Assembly: GCA_964427855.1 (NCBI GenBank)
Contig: CAYRVH010000006.1
Coordinates: 16,924 to 80,923 of the forward strand
Reading direction: 5' to 3'
Source of the DNA: JAUPKT01 sp964427855
Lineage (GTDB): Bacteria; Desulfobacterota; Desulfomonilia; Desulfomonilales; Desulfomonilaceae
Length of the DNA stretch: 64,000 bases
Shown here piece after piece: positions 26,898 to 36,412 of the stretch (positions are counted from its first letter, which is position 1; the number at the start of each line of letters is the position of its first letter). A program made the translations under genes and the position numbers. The notes under the pieces were generated by a model. That model saw only the letters and a list, made by a program, of their open reading frames with translations, did no database searches and was not told the DNA's origin.

Positions 26898-27680
26898 TCA
26901 TTTTATCTCGGTATAATAGTTGCGTGCTGGATGAACAGCGGCGGGTTGAAAAATGTTGAAGTCGGCAAGTCCCCAGACCTGAAGCCGGTATCGCAAGGCG
27001 GTCCACAGGACCCCTAGTCCGTAAATTACCGATCTTTGGAAATTAATAGACGAGGCCTCGGGAAAATAGCGGGTTGGGCACGAAATTTCACCGAGCCTAA
27101 ACCCAAAATAGAGAGCCTGGGCAAGCATTTCATTGTCAAAGATGAAATCGTCCGAATTCTCTTGAAACGGCAGCGCCGTCAAGACCTGGCGCGAAAAGGC
27201 GCGGTAACCACTGTGAAATTCCGATAACTTCGAGCCGAGGAAAATATTTTCAATGAGGGTAAGGGCACGGTTTGATATGTACTTGTAGAGAGGCATCCCG
27301 CTTTTTCTCGCCTTTCCCCCTAAAATGCGCGATCCAAGCACGAGATCATATTCACCGGACGTGATCATCGCCGCCATTGCGGTGACGAGGCGAGGTGAAT
27401 ATTGATAGTCCGGGTGGAGCATGACGATCACGTCAGCGTTTGATTTGAGGGCCTCGGTGTAACACGTCTTCTGATTCCGGCCGTATCCATAATTGCGGTC
27501 GTGGAGAAAAGACCTAATCCCGAGTTCCTTTGCGATGCGTACTGTCTCATCGGAACTGGAATCGTCAACCAAGAGCACCTCATCGACGATTGAGCAGTCG
27601 ATTTCCCTAACTGTTTTTCGTAAGGTTTGCGCGGCATTGTAGGCCGGCAATACAACGATGATCTTTTTTCCGTTTAGCAT
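26898..27680 (-). CDS. GT2-family glycosyltransferase (polyprenyl-phosphate sugar synthase type)
   Basis: A 260-residue GT-A glycosyltransferase resembling dolichol-phosphate mannose synthase. IIVVLPAYNAAQTL starts the nucleotide-binding fold, VLLVDDSSSDET is the first Asp motif and VIVMLHPDYQYSP the DxD-like region. There is no C-terminal membrane pair, as in soluble DPM1-like forms. The ATG at 27680 is preferred over 27743 because the first 21 residues of the longer frame are not part of the fold. It would charge a polyprenyl phosphate with a sugar for the adjacent GT-C protein, an inference from gene order. Confidence 0.87.
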   Translation of the reverse strand: MLNGKKIIVVLPAYNAAQTLRKTVREIDCSIVDEVLLVDDSSSDETVRIAKELGIRSFLHDRNYGYGRNQKTCYTEALKSNADVIVMLHPDYQYSPRLVTAMAAMITSGEYDLVLGSRILGGKARKSGMPLYKYISNRALTLIENIFLGSKLSEFHSGYRAFSRQVLTALPFQENSDDFIFDNEMLAQALYFGFRLGEISCPTRYFPEASSINFQRSVIYGLGVLWTALRYRLQVWGLADFNIFQPAAVHPARNYYTEIK

Positions 27681-27769
27681 GAATGCCTCACGGGCCTCGT
27701 GTTCGGTGGTGGGTGAAAGCCAAAGAGCAACGACGCTCTCCACGTGTAGCGAGGCCTATACTACTCGGC

Positions 27770-28852
27770 TCAATGATCTTTGGCTTTGCGCTCCTTCCCG
27801 TTTCGCACGCTGATCATCTCCGCCACGATTGAAACGGCTATTTCTTGGGGAGTTTCTCCGCCAATATCAATCCCTATGGGAGCGTAGACCCTTGACAGGT
27901 CCGACGCCGTGAATCCTTCCTTGAGCAGATCATTGAAAATCAATGTGGTCTTTCGCCGAGATCCGATCATCCCTATATATCCCGCTGATGTCCGCAGCGC
28001 CGCGTGGAGGACTGTGCGGTCATGGAGGTGGCCTCGGGTCACAATCACCACAAAGGCATGGTCATCTATCTCCATGCCTGCGAATGCATGATGAAAGGAA
28101 TCGAGCACCTTGATCTCGTCTGCTTCAGGGATCCTTTGGGGGTTCGCAAACTCCGCCCTATCGTCGAGCACCACCACGCGAAAATCTGCGAATGAGGCGA
28201 GCTGAGCTACGCATACGCCCACGTGGCCGCCCCCGAAAATATAGGCGGTGCATTGAGGTCGCAGCCATTCGAGGTATATCACGTTCTCGCCGCCTGGCAA
28301 TGGCAGCAACTGGGCTGAACGCATGAGCCGCACAGGTGGAGCAGCCTTGATGGCCCATTCGTCCTGGGGGAATCCCCCTATTCTTGTCCCATCGTGTCTC
28401 AAGAGCAGTCGAGGCAAGGGCTCCTTTGTTTTTCCGCCGATGGGGAGGTCAACTCGAGTAAACAGATAGCCTGAAGACCGACCTGAAACTATGTCCCAAA
28501 TGTTTCGGAAAATGCTCTCCTGGGTTTTATCTGAAGCGGAAATTCTCTCGATAAGGACGTCCGCATCGCCGCCGCAGAGCATATCGCTGGACGAAAGCAC
28601 GTCCGACCCTTTGAAGGTGAAAAATATCCTCGAAGACAAGCCGGAACGCAAGGATTCAAGGGCGCTTTCATAGACTCTTGCTTCAAAAAGGCCTCCGCCA
28701 ATGGTTCCGAACAGGTTCCCTGCTTCATTGACAAGCAACCTCGTGCCCGCGTGTCGCGGCGAAGAGCCATTCACGGCCAGTATAGTGGCAATCACAAAAT
28801 CCTGGCCGCTGTCAAAATGTTCGATCATTTTCTTCCATATATTCGGTATCAC
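27770..28852 (-). CDS. XdhC/CoxI-family molybdoenzyme maturation protein
   Basis: A 360-residue XdhC-type protein. The N-terminal XdhC domain contains ILAVNGSSPRHAGTRLLV and GTIGGGLFEARV; the C-terminal Rossmann domain contains YIFGGGHVGVCVAQLA and VIVTRGHLHDRTVL. XdhC proteins bind molybdenum cofactor and pass the sulfurated form to xanthine-dehydrogenase-like enzymes. The gene follows two moeA-type genes in the same direction, which supports a molybdenum role. No xanthine dehydrogenase or CO dehydrogenase subunit is in the window, so the client enzyme is elsewhere. Confidence 0.9.
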   Translation of the reverse strand: MIPNIWKKMIEHFDSGQDFVIATILAVNGSSPRHAGTRLLVNEAGNLFGTIGGGLFEARVYESALESLRSGLSSRIFFTFKGSDVLSSSDMLCGGDADVLIERISASDKTQESIFRNIWDIVSGRSSGYLFTRVDLPIGGKTKEPLPRLLLRHDGTRIGGFPQDEWAIKAAPPVRLMRSAQLLPLPGGENVIYLEWLRPQCTAYIFGGGHVGVCVAQLASFADFRVVVLDDRAEFANPQRIPEADEIKVLDSFHHAFAGMEIDDHAFVVIVTRGHLHDRTVLHAALRTSAGYIGMIGSRRKTTLIFNDLLKEGFTASDLSRVYAPIGIDIGGETPQEIAVSIVAEMISVRNGKERKAKDH

Positions 28853-29009
28853 TGTTCATCCCCTGGTGGTCATCATGAACTGCCCGGTATCCCGATGCAG
28901 AGCTTTATAGTCGCTTTCACAGTACGGGCGCGCAAAAAGAATGTCAAGTCTGCCCTTTTGCTGGAAATTGCGAGTGGCACGTCCAAGATAGGGGGGCGGC
29001 ACGTATTCC

Positions 29010-30908
29010 TTACGGCCTTGACATCTCCTCTCCGGTTTTTTCCACGCCATAGCCGCCTAATCTCTTTACGCGCTCCTTGAAGGATTGACTCCTGAGAGTC
29101 TCTATAAGAGTTCGAATGGCGGGGTAGCCCATAAACTCCTCGGGAATCACCAAATCATATTCTTCGGTCGCGACGGGTATGAAGTCGAGCCCTAGTGCCT
29201 GCGCTGCGGCAAGTATGCCCATTCCCACGTCAGCGACCCCCGAAAGAACGGCGACTGCAACCGAGGTGTGGGTGAATTCTTCCAGGTCATACCCCTGAAT
29301 ACTCTGTGGATCAATGTTCCTCTGCTGCAAGCAGTAATCGAGCAATACACGAGTGCCGGCGCCGGCCTGGCGATTGATAAATGTGACATCCTGTCTGGTG
29401 AGGTCGTGAAAGTCCCATATCCCTTTCGGATTGTTCTTCGCCACGATAAAGCCTTGTTCTCTCATGGCCCCGTGAAACATCCTTACCTTCATTTCTGGAA
29501 TGTATTTATCTATGTATGACCAATTATATATGCCTGTTTCGGGGTCCAAAAGGTGAGCCGTTGCGACGTGCGCGTTGCCTTTTTTCAAGGCAAGCAAGCC
29601 GCCCAAGCTGCCGACATGACTCGATGAGAGGAAGAGATTGCGCTTTCGCAACTCGTCATCGAGGATATCCAGCATGAGGTCGTGGCTGCCAATGGAGACG
29701 ATGGTTTTGTCAATGTCTCGGGGATCTCTCAACAGTTCCACCTTGACAACGGCTTCACGATCTATCCCTTCTGACCTTAAGGGTATGCGGATGATGCCAT
29801 CTGCTCTTGCCAGCGTAGTGATGGAGCCTGCGCCTCGGGGGAGCGGCGCTGCGATGATCCTGTTGCGGACTTTGCCGAGTTTTACCCGAAAAAATTCTTC
29901 ACGGCCTAATTTGGACGACACTTTCTTCGTGATAATTGCGGAGACGGTAGGTCTTGACCAGCCTGGCAATCCCTGCATTCGCCTTAGGAGGGGCGCTGCG
30001 AAGAGTTCGAAGGAGAGAACGGAAGACACGGGATAGCCAGGATTTCCTATGATGGGCTTGCCCTCGATAAGACCCAAGATGGTGGGTTTGCCCGGCATCA
30101 TGGCCACTCCATGTACAAGCAGTTCGCCCATGTTTCTGATCGCTGCTGCCGTATAATCTTCGCTCCCGGCAGACGATCCGGCGTTGATTACCACAATGTG
30201 CGCTTGAGAGGCTATTGCGTCGCGGATGGCGGCTTTGATCAAATCGTATTCATCTCTCACGATGGGTTTTCTAACGGGGATTCCTCCGTGATCTCGTACG
30301 AGTCCTGCGAGCATCACAGTGTTGAATTCGATGGCTTTCCATTTGCCGGCAGTCTGGTTGAAGAATTCTTCGGGTTCCACAAGTTCGGTTCCCGTCGGGA
30401 TGAGCCACACAAGAGGTTTCTCCACCACTTCAACACGAGTGACGCCTGCTGAGAGTAGAGCCCCGAGATCATACGCCGTAATTTGATATCTGGCCGGCAG
30501 GATCATTTCCGAAGCCACGAAATCTTCGCCAACTCTTCGTACGTTTTCCCAGGGGACCAGGGCTTTTTCGATCTGAAACTCTGCGTCTGTAGTAAAATGG
30601 ACGTTCTCGATCATTACCACCGCGTCAACTCCATCCATGATAGGTTGACCAGTGTTGATCGGCCACGCATTTATTCCAAGCTGGAAGGACACAGGCGTAT
30701 CAGGTCCCGCGCCGTAGCTGTCCCTGGCCCTGATGGCGAAACCATCCATAGCAGCCGCATGAAAACGGGGCGAGGATAGCCTTGCATGCACTGGGGCAGC
30801 CGTAACGCGCCCCTTGGCTTCCAGGACCGATACATATTCAGAGCCGGGATAAGCGCTCGTGGGGACTCGGCTCAAAAAAAGTTCCAGCGCCTCCGCCTGA
30901 GTTTTCAT
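29010..30908 (-). CDS. MoeA-like protein fused to a periplasmic-binding-like (PBP) domain
   Basis: A 632-residue two-part protein. Residues about 1-400 form a MoeA molybdopterin molybdotransferase module (MDGFAIRARDSYG, NAGSSAGSEDYTAAA, GNPGYPVSSVLSFE). Residues about 420-620 are a LysR-substrate-binding-like PBP domain (PF12727 type) with LSSSHVGSLGGL and FINRQAGAGTRVLLDYCL, related to molybdate-binding domains. This combination is known in anaerobes and archaea beside a second plain moeA, as here. ATG 30908 matches the MoeA start and overlaps the upstream moeA end by 71 bp; 30950 is an alternative. It probably acts in molybdate or tungstate insertion. Confidence 0.9.
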   Translation of the reverse strand: MKTQAEALELFLSRVPTSAYPGSEYVSVLEAKGRVTAAPVHARLSSPRFHAAAMDGFAIRARDSYGAGPDTPVSFQLGINAWPINTGQPIMDGVDAVVMIENVHFTTDAEFQIEKALVPWENVRRVGEDFVASEMILPARYQITAYDLGALLSAGVTRVEVVEKPLVWLIPTGTELVEPEEFFNQTAGKWKAIEFNTVMLAGLVRDHGGIPVRKPIVRDEYDLIKAAIRDAIASQAHIVVINAGSSAGSEDYTAAAIRNMGELLVHGVAMMPGKPTILGLIEGKPIIGNPGYPVSSVLSFELFAAPLLRRMQGLPGWSRPTVSAIITKKVSSKLGREEFFRVKLGKVRNRIIAAPLPRGAGSITTLARADGIIRIPLRSEGIDREAVVKVELLRDPRDIDKTIVSIGSHDLMLDILDDELRKRNLFLSSSHVGSLGGLLALKKGNAHVATAHLLDPETGIYNWSYIDKYIPEMKVRMFHGAMREQGFIVAKNNPKGIWDFHDLTRQDVTFINRQAGAGTRVLLDYCLQQRNIDPQSIQGYDLEEFTHTSVAVAVLSGVADVGMGILAAAQALGLDFIPVATEEYDLVIPEEFMGYPAIRTLIETLRSQSFKERVKRLGGYGVEKTGEEMSRP

Positions 30909-32187
30909 GTCGAGATAGATGTTGCGTCTCAATGTTATCCTCACTTGCATTGCTGAAAAGATAGATTCTTACCACATCCCCTTTGTACAGACCTTCACAG
31001 CCTTCATCGATGACCAAATAACCGTGAGCCCTGACCATTGCGGATATTATGCCGGACTTGGCGGCGAGGGGGGCGGCAACGAGTGTGTTCGCCTCCCTGT
31101 GCAGTGTCACCCTGACAAAATCCTTCCGACCCTCTTTGGAGGCAATGTTGCGGCTTAAAATGGCTTTGCAACTCGGGCGCAAAAAAGGTCTTAGAACCTG
31201 CTCGCCGCCGAGCTGTCGGATGAGCGGGACGATAAAGTTTTCAAAGCAAATCAAGGCGCTGGCCGGGTGACCAGGGAGTCCCACCACAGGCTGCGCGCCA
31301 ATTCTGGCCACGATGAGGGGTTTGCCCGGCGAGATGGAGACGCCGTGCACGAGCACCTGGGAATCGGGAAAAGAGAGAATCGCATTCAGCGCAATGTCTC
31401 TATTCCCCATGGAACTGCCCCCTGATATCAATACCACGTCGCACGCGTCGAGGGCCTTCTTCAATCCGCGTACCATGTCATCCATCGTGTCACTCACCAA
31501 TCCTATCCATTCCGGCGCCGCATAGGCGTCCTTGACTGCCCCGCCCAAGACATAGCGGTTGACATCCCGCACGCATCCAGGGGCTGGGGCTTGCTCTATC
31601 GGGACTATTTCGTCGCCGGAGCTGATGATGCCGACGGATACTTTACGAAATACTCGCACTTCTGATTTGCCTGCTGCCGCCAAAAGTCCCAGGTCTTGAG
31701 GCCGCAGTCGGCGGCCTTTGCTGAGAAGCATTTGACCGGCCTTGAAATCTTCGCCCCTACGGACTACGTTTTCAAACGGCGCAACCGCTCTGAAGACCTC
31801 TATGGCGTCAGGACCCGCCTCCTCGGTGTGCTCGACCATCACCACAGCGTCGGCATTAACGGGCAGAGCGCCGCCGGTAAAAATTCTCATGGCCGTTCCT
31901 TTACCCAGGAGTTCCCCAGGCATTCCACCCATCGAAGACTCGCCGATGATAGTGAGCAGCGCTGGATTTGTTTCTGTCGCTCCAAAGGTATCCACGCACC
32001 GGACGGCAAAACCGTCCATGGTGGAGCGATGAAACCCGGGACAATCTTCCGAAGCGATCACAGTTTCGGCAAGGACTCGATGTATCGCATTTTCAAGGCG
32101 TATTTTTTCGTCCTCGAGCGGTTTGAACATTCTCAAGGATTCCAAGACCTCTTGGCAAGAGACTACGTTAAAAAAGGGCTTCATCAT
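30838..32187 (-). CDS. moeA: Molybdopterin molybdenumtransferase MoeA
   Basis: A 449-residue MoeA that inserts molybdate (or tungstate) into adenylylated molybdopterin. MDGFAVRCVDTFG is the N-terminal signature, SSGDEIVPIE the domain with the metal site, and LISGGSSMGNRDIAL corresponds to the TGGxSxGxxD motif. GLPGHPASALICFENF is the substrate loop. Two ATG codons at 32187 and 32184 are possible. The last 30 residues are low-complexity and overlap the next gene. It is the first gene of a minus-strand molybdenum operon. Confidence 0.93.
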   Translation of the reverse strand: MMKPFFNVVSCQEVLESLRMFKPLEDEKIRLENAIHRVLAETVIASEDCPGFHRSTMDGFAVRCVDTFGATETNPALLTIIGESSMGGMPGELLGKGTAMRIFTGGALPVNADAVVMVEHTEEAGPDAIEVFRAVAPFENVVRRGEDFKAGQMLLSKGRRLRPQDLGLLAAAGKSEVRVFRKVSVGIISSGDEIVPIEQAPAPGCVRDVNRYVLGGAVKDAYAAPEWIGLVSDTMDDMVRGLKKALDACDVVLISGGSSMGNRDIALNAILSFPDSQVLVHGVSISPGKPLIVARIGAQPVVGLPGHPASALICFENFIVPLIRQLGGEQVLRPFLRPSCKAILSRNIASKEGRKDFVRVTLHREANTLVAAPLAAKSGIISAMVRAHGYLVIDEGCEGLYKGDVVRIYLFSNASEDNIETQHLSRHENSGGGAGTFFEPSPHERLSRL

Positions 32188-32430
32188 GGTGTATCCGTGC
32201 TATTGGACAGAATCGGGTGAGCGTAGTGCACATCGTGTAAGTATAGCAATCGGGGAGGGTTATGTCAAAAATGGCCCAACGGTTTTTTCGTATGTTGCCA
32301 CAGAAAACCTCAAGAGCAGGAAAAAACGGTCGCGAAAATCGACATTTCTAACCTTTTTTGGTATGTTTTCTCACGTCTGGCCAATTTTTTCTCGGTGTTG
32401 TTCATTGCCATAAAGCGCGAGTCAAAAACC

Positions 32431-33729
32431 ATGGAACAGTCACTGAAAAGAAAAGTGTTGCGCTATCGCTGGGCCATCTTTTGGGTGATGGCCGTGGCCT
32501 ATGTGTTTGTGTATTTTCATCGGCTCTGCCCCGCCGTTGTGGCGCTTGACCTGCAAAAAGACCTCGCAGTGACAGGCGGTTTCATGGGCCTTCTTGCCTC
32601 GGCATATTTCTACCCGTACGCCATCATGCAGCTCCCCGCGGGACTCCTTTCGGACTCGATAGGGCCGCGTAAGACCGTCACTGTTTTTTTGAGTCTTGCA
32701 GGGATTGGGAGCATCGTTTTCGGTATGACCCCGGGCGTGGGGATTGCCGTGGCTTCAAGAGTTCTCGTGGGGATAGGGGTTTCCATGGTGTTTATCCCCA
32801 CGATGAAGATTCTCTCCCAATGGTTCCGGGTGAGCGAATTTGCGTTCATGACGGCCATACTCAACACTATGGGCGGCATGGGCGCGTTGACTGCTGCGAC
32901 GCCTCTTGCCCTTATGACAGGATATTTCGGATGGCGGCTGTCGTTCGAATTGATCGGCATTGGAACGGTTGCCATCGCGGCGATTGTATGGCTTTTGGTT
33001 CGCAATCGACCGGAAGACAGAGGATGGCCTTCGCTGGCTGAAATAGATAATGTAGGAACAGAGCCTCCCCCTCCTCCTCAAATCATACCTCTTTGGGAAG
33101 GGGCCAAAAAGGTCGTCACCGAAAGATATTTTTGGCCCATTGCCGTGTGGTTTTTCTGTCTGGTAGGCATTTTCTTTAGTTTTGGCGGCCTCTGGGCTGG
33201 TCCATACCTCATGCATGTGTACGGGATGAGTAGGGCCGAGGCCGGCCATATACTCAATATGATTGCAGTGGGACTTATCGTAGGGAGCCCTCTCATGAGC
33301 GCCTTGTCTGACCGTTTTTTGCAAAGTCGCAAGAAAGTGTTGATGCTTTTTTCGGCCCTTTTGGTGATACTCATTGCGATTCTAAATCTGTTCCCAGACC
33401 ATCTACCAGTCGCTGCGCTGTACATCGGTATGTTCTTGTTCTCAGTCTCTTCGTCGGCAATTGTGGTGATCGGCTTCACCACGACAAAGGAGCTGTTCCC
33501 CGTAGAGATCGCAGGCACATCGGTGGGGACAGTGAATCTTTTCCCGTTCCTAGGCGGCGCGATCTTGCAGCCTGTGCTTGGGTGGGTCCTTGAATGGTAC
33601 CCCAAAACCTCTGCCGGCGCGTATTCCCTTGACGGCTACCAAGCGGTCTTTCTCGTGCTCCTCGTGGTTTCTCTTGCGGCGTTGGTCAGTTCACTTTTCA
33701 TGAAAGAGACCTTTCCCTCGCGGAAATAG
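32431..33729 (+). CDS. Major facilitator superfamily transporter
   Basis: A 432-residue MFS permease with twelve predicted membrane helices. The cytoplasmic loop 2-3 motif is GLLSDSIGPRKTV, and helix four carries RVLVGIGVSMVFIPTM. The middle loop has a Pro run (GTEPPPPPQII). I prefer the ATG at 32431, since the 12 residues from 32395 are not typical of a membrane N-terminus. It is divergent from moeA, with about 240 bp between. Closest groups by eye are organic-anion or nitrate/phosphate-type importers; substrate is unknown. Confidence 0.88.
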   Translation: MEQSLKRKVLRYRWAIFWVMAVAYVFVYFHRLCPAVVALDLQKDLAVTGGFMGLLASAYFYPYAIMQLPAGLLSDSIGPRKTVTVFLSLAGIGSIVFGMTPGVGIAVASRVLVGIGVSMVFIPTMKILSQWFRVSEFAFMTAILNTMGGMGALTAATPLALMTGYFGWRLSFELIGIGTVAIAAIVWLLVRNRPEDRGWPSLAEIDNVGTEPPPPPQIIPLWEGAKKVVTERYFWPIAVWFFCLVGIFFSFGGLWAGPYLMHVYGMSRAEAGHILNMIAVGLIVGSPLMSALSDRFLQSRKKVLMLFSALLVILIAILNLFPDHLPVAALYIGMFLFSVSSSAIVVIGFTTTKELFPVEIAGTSVGTVNLFPFLGGAILQPVLGWVLEWYPKTSAGAYSLDGYQAVFLVLLVVSLAALVSSLFMKETFPSRK

Positions 33730-33763
33730 TTCAGCATCTCGAACGCGTTTGAGCGCAGACGCG

Positions 33764-33820
33764 ATGAGTCTCCTACTACCCATGGAAGATCGATTCATTC
33801 TGGTCCCATGGGCGACTCAT
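33764..33820 (+). terminator. Hairpin after the MFS gene
   Basis: ATGAGTC/GACTCAT and CCCATGG/CCATGGG are nested inverted repeats about 35 bp after the MFS stop codon. No T-run follows, so function is uncertain. Confidence 0.3.
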
Positions 33821-34001
33821 GACGCAGCGTGACGCCGATTATAGGAATTCTCGAAATTAATCACCAACGAGCTGCGCACCTCATCATTATGTCATCCTCA
33901 CGGACGCGGGGCTCCATAGAGCGTTTCCCCGATTCCCATATTTATAATCAGGAAAATTTGACTTGTGGCCGTTTCCCGATTTCTCTTGAGAAAGGTTATA
34001 C

Positions 34002-34898
34002 ATGAAGACGTTGGTGGTGCGCCCCGGAGCGCTCGGGGACACGATCCTTACCCTGCCGCTCCTTCATACCATTCGTACGAGAGACCCCCACGGTACGCTG
34101 GTATTCCTAGGTACGAGGGCGTATGCGCCCCTGGTTCCGCCCGACGTTCAGGTGAGGGCGGTGGATGATGCAAATTCGCTATGGCTGTTTACAGAGTCGC
34201 CTGAAAATAACCCCCCGGCCGATTTCGCTTTTGATCTCGCTTATGTGATCCTTCATTCGCCGGCCGTTGTGGCGGGTAATCTGATCCGAAGCGGCGTACA
34301 CACGGTCAAGATCGTCCGTCCTCAGGAAGGCAGGAACGAACACATGGTGTGCTCGCTTCATCGTGGGGCTGGCTTGCCTGTCCCTGAACCGGCGCCAATG
34401 CTGCGCTTCCTCGCTCCAGAAAAGAGGACTTCGGCGGTATGGCTCCATCCTGGGAGCGGCAGCCCGAAGAAATGCGCGCCATTAAGTCTTTTTTTTACTA
34501 TAACCAGACTCCTCAACCGCTATTACAAACTTCCCTGCGTGGTCACGGCAACAGACCAAGACTCCTTTCTCGCAGTCCAGCCCGAGTGGCAGGCGCTGTT
34601 GGCAGATTCGGGAAATCGCCTGGTTTTGAATCGGCCCATTGTGGAGGTTTGTCGCGAACTCGGGGGCGCTGCCCTTTTTGTCGGCAATGACTCTGGCATG
34701 GCTCATGTGGCAGGTGCTCTCGGCGTGAAAAGCCTCTTGTTTTTTTGCGCGACCGATCCTCGCGTGTGGGCCCCCTGGGCACCCGCAGCTCAGATACGGG
34801 TTGTGGATTGCAGAACCAACGTGCCTGACGCTGAGGCGCTCCGAATACTGCTTTCTGATGTCTTGGTTGCGGACGAGATAGATTGTCTCCAAAGATAA
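34002..34898 (+). CDS. GT9-family heptosyltransferase-like protein
   Basis: A 298-residue ADP-heptose:LPS heptosyltransferase-family (GT9) protein, slightly shorter than the usual 320-350. The N-terminus MKTLVVRPGALGDTILTLPLL contains the family's GDxxxxxP loop. The C-terminal domain has WLHPGSGSPKKC and FVGNDSGMAHVAGALG, the conserved donor-binding region. AAAGG stands 7 nt before the ATG. The family adds heptose to the lipopolysaccharide core at the inner face of the membrane, so it supports a Gram-negative host. It is flanked by gaps on both sides and likely monocistronic. Confidence 0.9.
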   Translation: MKTLVVRPGALGDTILTLPLLHTIRTRDPHGTLVFLGTRAYAPLVPPDVQVRAVDDANSLWLFTESPENNPPADFAFDLAYVILHSPAVVAGNLIRSGVHTVKIVRPQEGRNEHMVCSLHRGAGLPVPEPAPMLRFLAPEKRTSAVWLHPGSGSPKKCAPLSLFFTITRLLNRYYKLPCVVTATDQDSFLAVQPEWQALLADSGNRLVLNRPIVEVCRELGGAALFVGNDSGMAHVAGALGVKSLLFFCATDPRVWAPWAPAAQIRVVDCRTNVPDAEALRILLSDVLVADEIDCLQR

Positions 34899-35117
34899 AG
34901 TGATTTACGCGCGAGAGGTATGTGCGTGAGGGGGGGGCGAGGGGCGTATGTTTTGCGCGGGAGCGCGCTCTGACGCATATACGGTAAAGCGCTATATAGA
35001 TAATAATAAAAAGAAGTTAAACGCATTTCTTCAAAATAAAGGGCCAGCATCCAGGCTCAAAAGTAAAATTAAATTCTCGCTTTTTTGTCTAAATACCCAT
35101 TCCTCAATATTTTTTTC

Positions 35118-35145
35118 TTGACATACAAAAAAATACCTTTAATTG
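35118..35145 (+). promoter_or_regulatory. Possible promoter of the second outer-membrane protein gene
   Basis: A perfect TTGACA (35118-35123) is followed at 16 bp by TAATTG, a weak -10. The start codon is at 35183. Confidence 0.35.
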
Positions 35146-35182
35146 TTCCTGATAACGAATCGTTGTCTCTTGGAGGGAGGGT

Positions 35183-36181
35183 ATGACTCTAGTAAAACCC
35201 ATTATAGTATTGGTATATCTAATTTTTCTGTTGACCATGAGCGGCAGTGAAAGCGTCGCATGGAACTACAGAGAAGCTGCCTTTGTCCCACACGCGAACC
35301 AGCAATCGCAAAGCCCCCAGCCGCAACAAAATGACGTGGCTAAAGTAAAACAAAAGAAGATCGTCAAGGTCAAGCCGCCGCAGGCTCAGGTCGCTCCCCA
35401 GACCATCGAGCCTCCTCTGCCAGGCTGCATGCTCCCTATCCGTAGAGTACGAGGTTGGGAACTCGGTGGGCAGGCATACTTCGCCCGTACCAAAGGAACG
35501 GTCAGATTCGGAAACACATTGTTCACGCCGGCCTACGGGACAAGCCAGCTCGATCTCGATTTGAATTCTGATCTTGGGGTCCCAGAGCATCAGTGGATTG
35601 GGTCTTTTACGGCAAAGTATTTCTTCAAACCCAAATGGGCGATTCGCTACTCCGTGATGCCAGCCTTGTCGGAGACTATGGCCTCGCCATCCAGGACTTT
35701 CAACTTCGGTCCCACGGTAAGCACCTTCGGCCTCAACACGAAGGTAAAGTGGGAACGGCTGGATCAGCGCATAGGTCTTGTATTCGACAGCATACGCACT
35801 CCTTCGAGCAGGGTTGGGGTGTTCGCAGATTACGTACGCCTCAGTGAGCGACTGCGAGTGTATCAGATGGGCGGGGCCAATACCTTTGACAATGATTTGC
35901 ATCTCGCCATGGTGGGATTGGAGCTCGAGCGCTGCCTGAAATCCACCAGACTATTCAACATCCTGTCGCTTGAATGCAAGGCAGGTTTTGCCTTTGGAGA
36001 TGACTCCATCGGGTCTGATCTGTCAACAGGTCTGCGCTACACCATTCCCTTGAACAACGGCCGCTGGGGCTTTGTAAAGGGCGGCTACCGTTATTTGACA
36101 TTCAAGAAAAAGTATAGCGACCTCAAATCCTTCGATACTGCCATGGAGGGCGGATTCTTGGAGGCAGGTTTCATTTTCTAA
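35183..36181 (+). CDS. Outer-membrane beta-barrel-like protein with KVKPP linker
   Basis: A 332-residue paralogue of the 23529-24569 protein. A Sec signal (VLVYLIFLLTMSG) is followed by a Gln/Pro/Lys-rich linker (KIVKVKPPQAQ), a Cys near residue 77, then amphipathic strands such as WELGGQAYFARTKG. The C-terminus GGFLEAGFIF ends in Phe, the recognition signal of outer-membrane barrels. GGAGGG lies 6 nt before the ATG. A strong terminator follows. Function is not known. Confidence 0.8.
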   Translation: MTLVKPIIVLVYLIFLLTMSGSESVAWNYREAAFVPHANQQSQSPQPQQNDVAKVKQKKIVKVKPPQAQVAPQTIEPPLPGCMLPIRRVRGWELGGQAYFARTKGTVRFGNTLFTPAYGTSQLDLDLNSDLGVPEHQWIGSFTAKYFFKPKWAIRYSVMPALSETMASPSRTFNFGPTVSTFGLNTKVKWERLDQRIGLVFDSIRTPSSRVGVFADYVRLSERLRVYQMGGANTFDNDLHLAMVGLELERCLKSTRLFNILSLECKAGFAFGDDSIGSDLSTGLRYTIPLNNGRWGFVKGGYRYLTFKKKYSDLKSFDTAMEGGFLEAGFIF

Positions 36182-36248
36182 GCTGCTCGAGAGGGTTGAA
36201 TTCAGCGCCATGCATCCGGCCTTGCCTACCCTCTATATCGGTTGCGTT

Positions 36249-36296
36249 GAGCCCGACAAACACGGCTTTTCCCCGCTCTGTGTGTTTGCCGGGCTC
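36249..36296 (+). terminator. Strong hairpin terminator after outer-membrane protein gene
   Basis: GAGCCCGACAAACAC (36249-36263) pairs with GTGTTTGCCGGGCTC (36282-36296) with one mismatch, followed by TCTTTGTGT. It lies about 70 bp after the stop codon. Confidence 0.65.
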
Positions 36297-36412
36297 TCTT
36301 TGTGTGGCTCTCCCCTACGTGTCTCCAAACTGTCCTGTGAGGCCTCTTGAATATCATCGTCCAATGAACATGTTATAGAGGTCAGCAAAACACCCTACGG
36401 CAGGCTGTGGTC

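Noticed and set aside
28856..29050. Minus-strand frame after the MoeA-PBP gene
   Set aside because: Short, basic, overlaps the end of the larger gene and has no recognisable motif.
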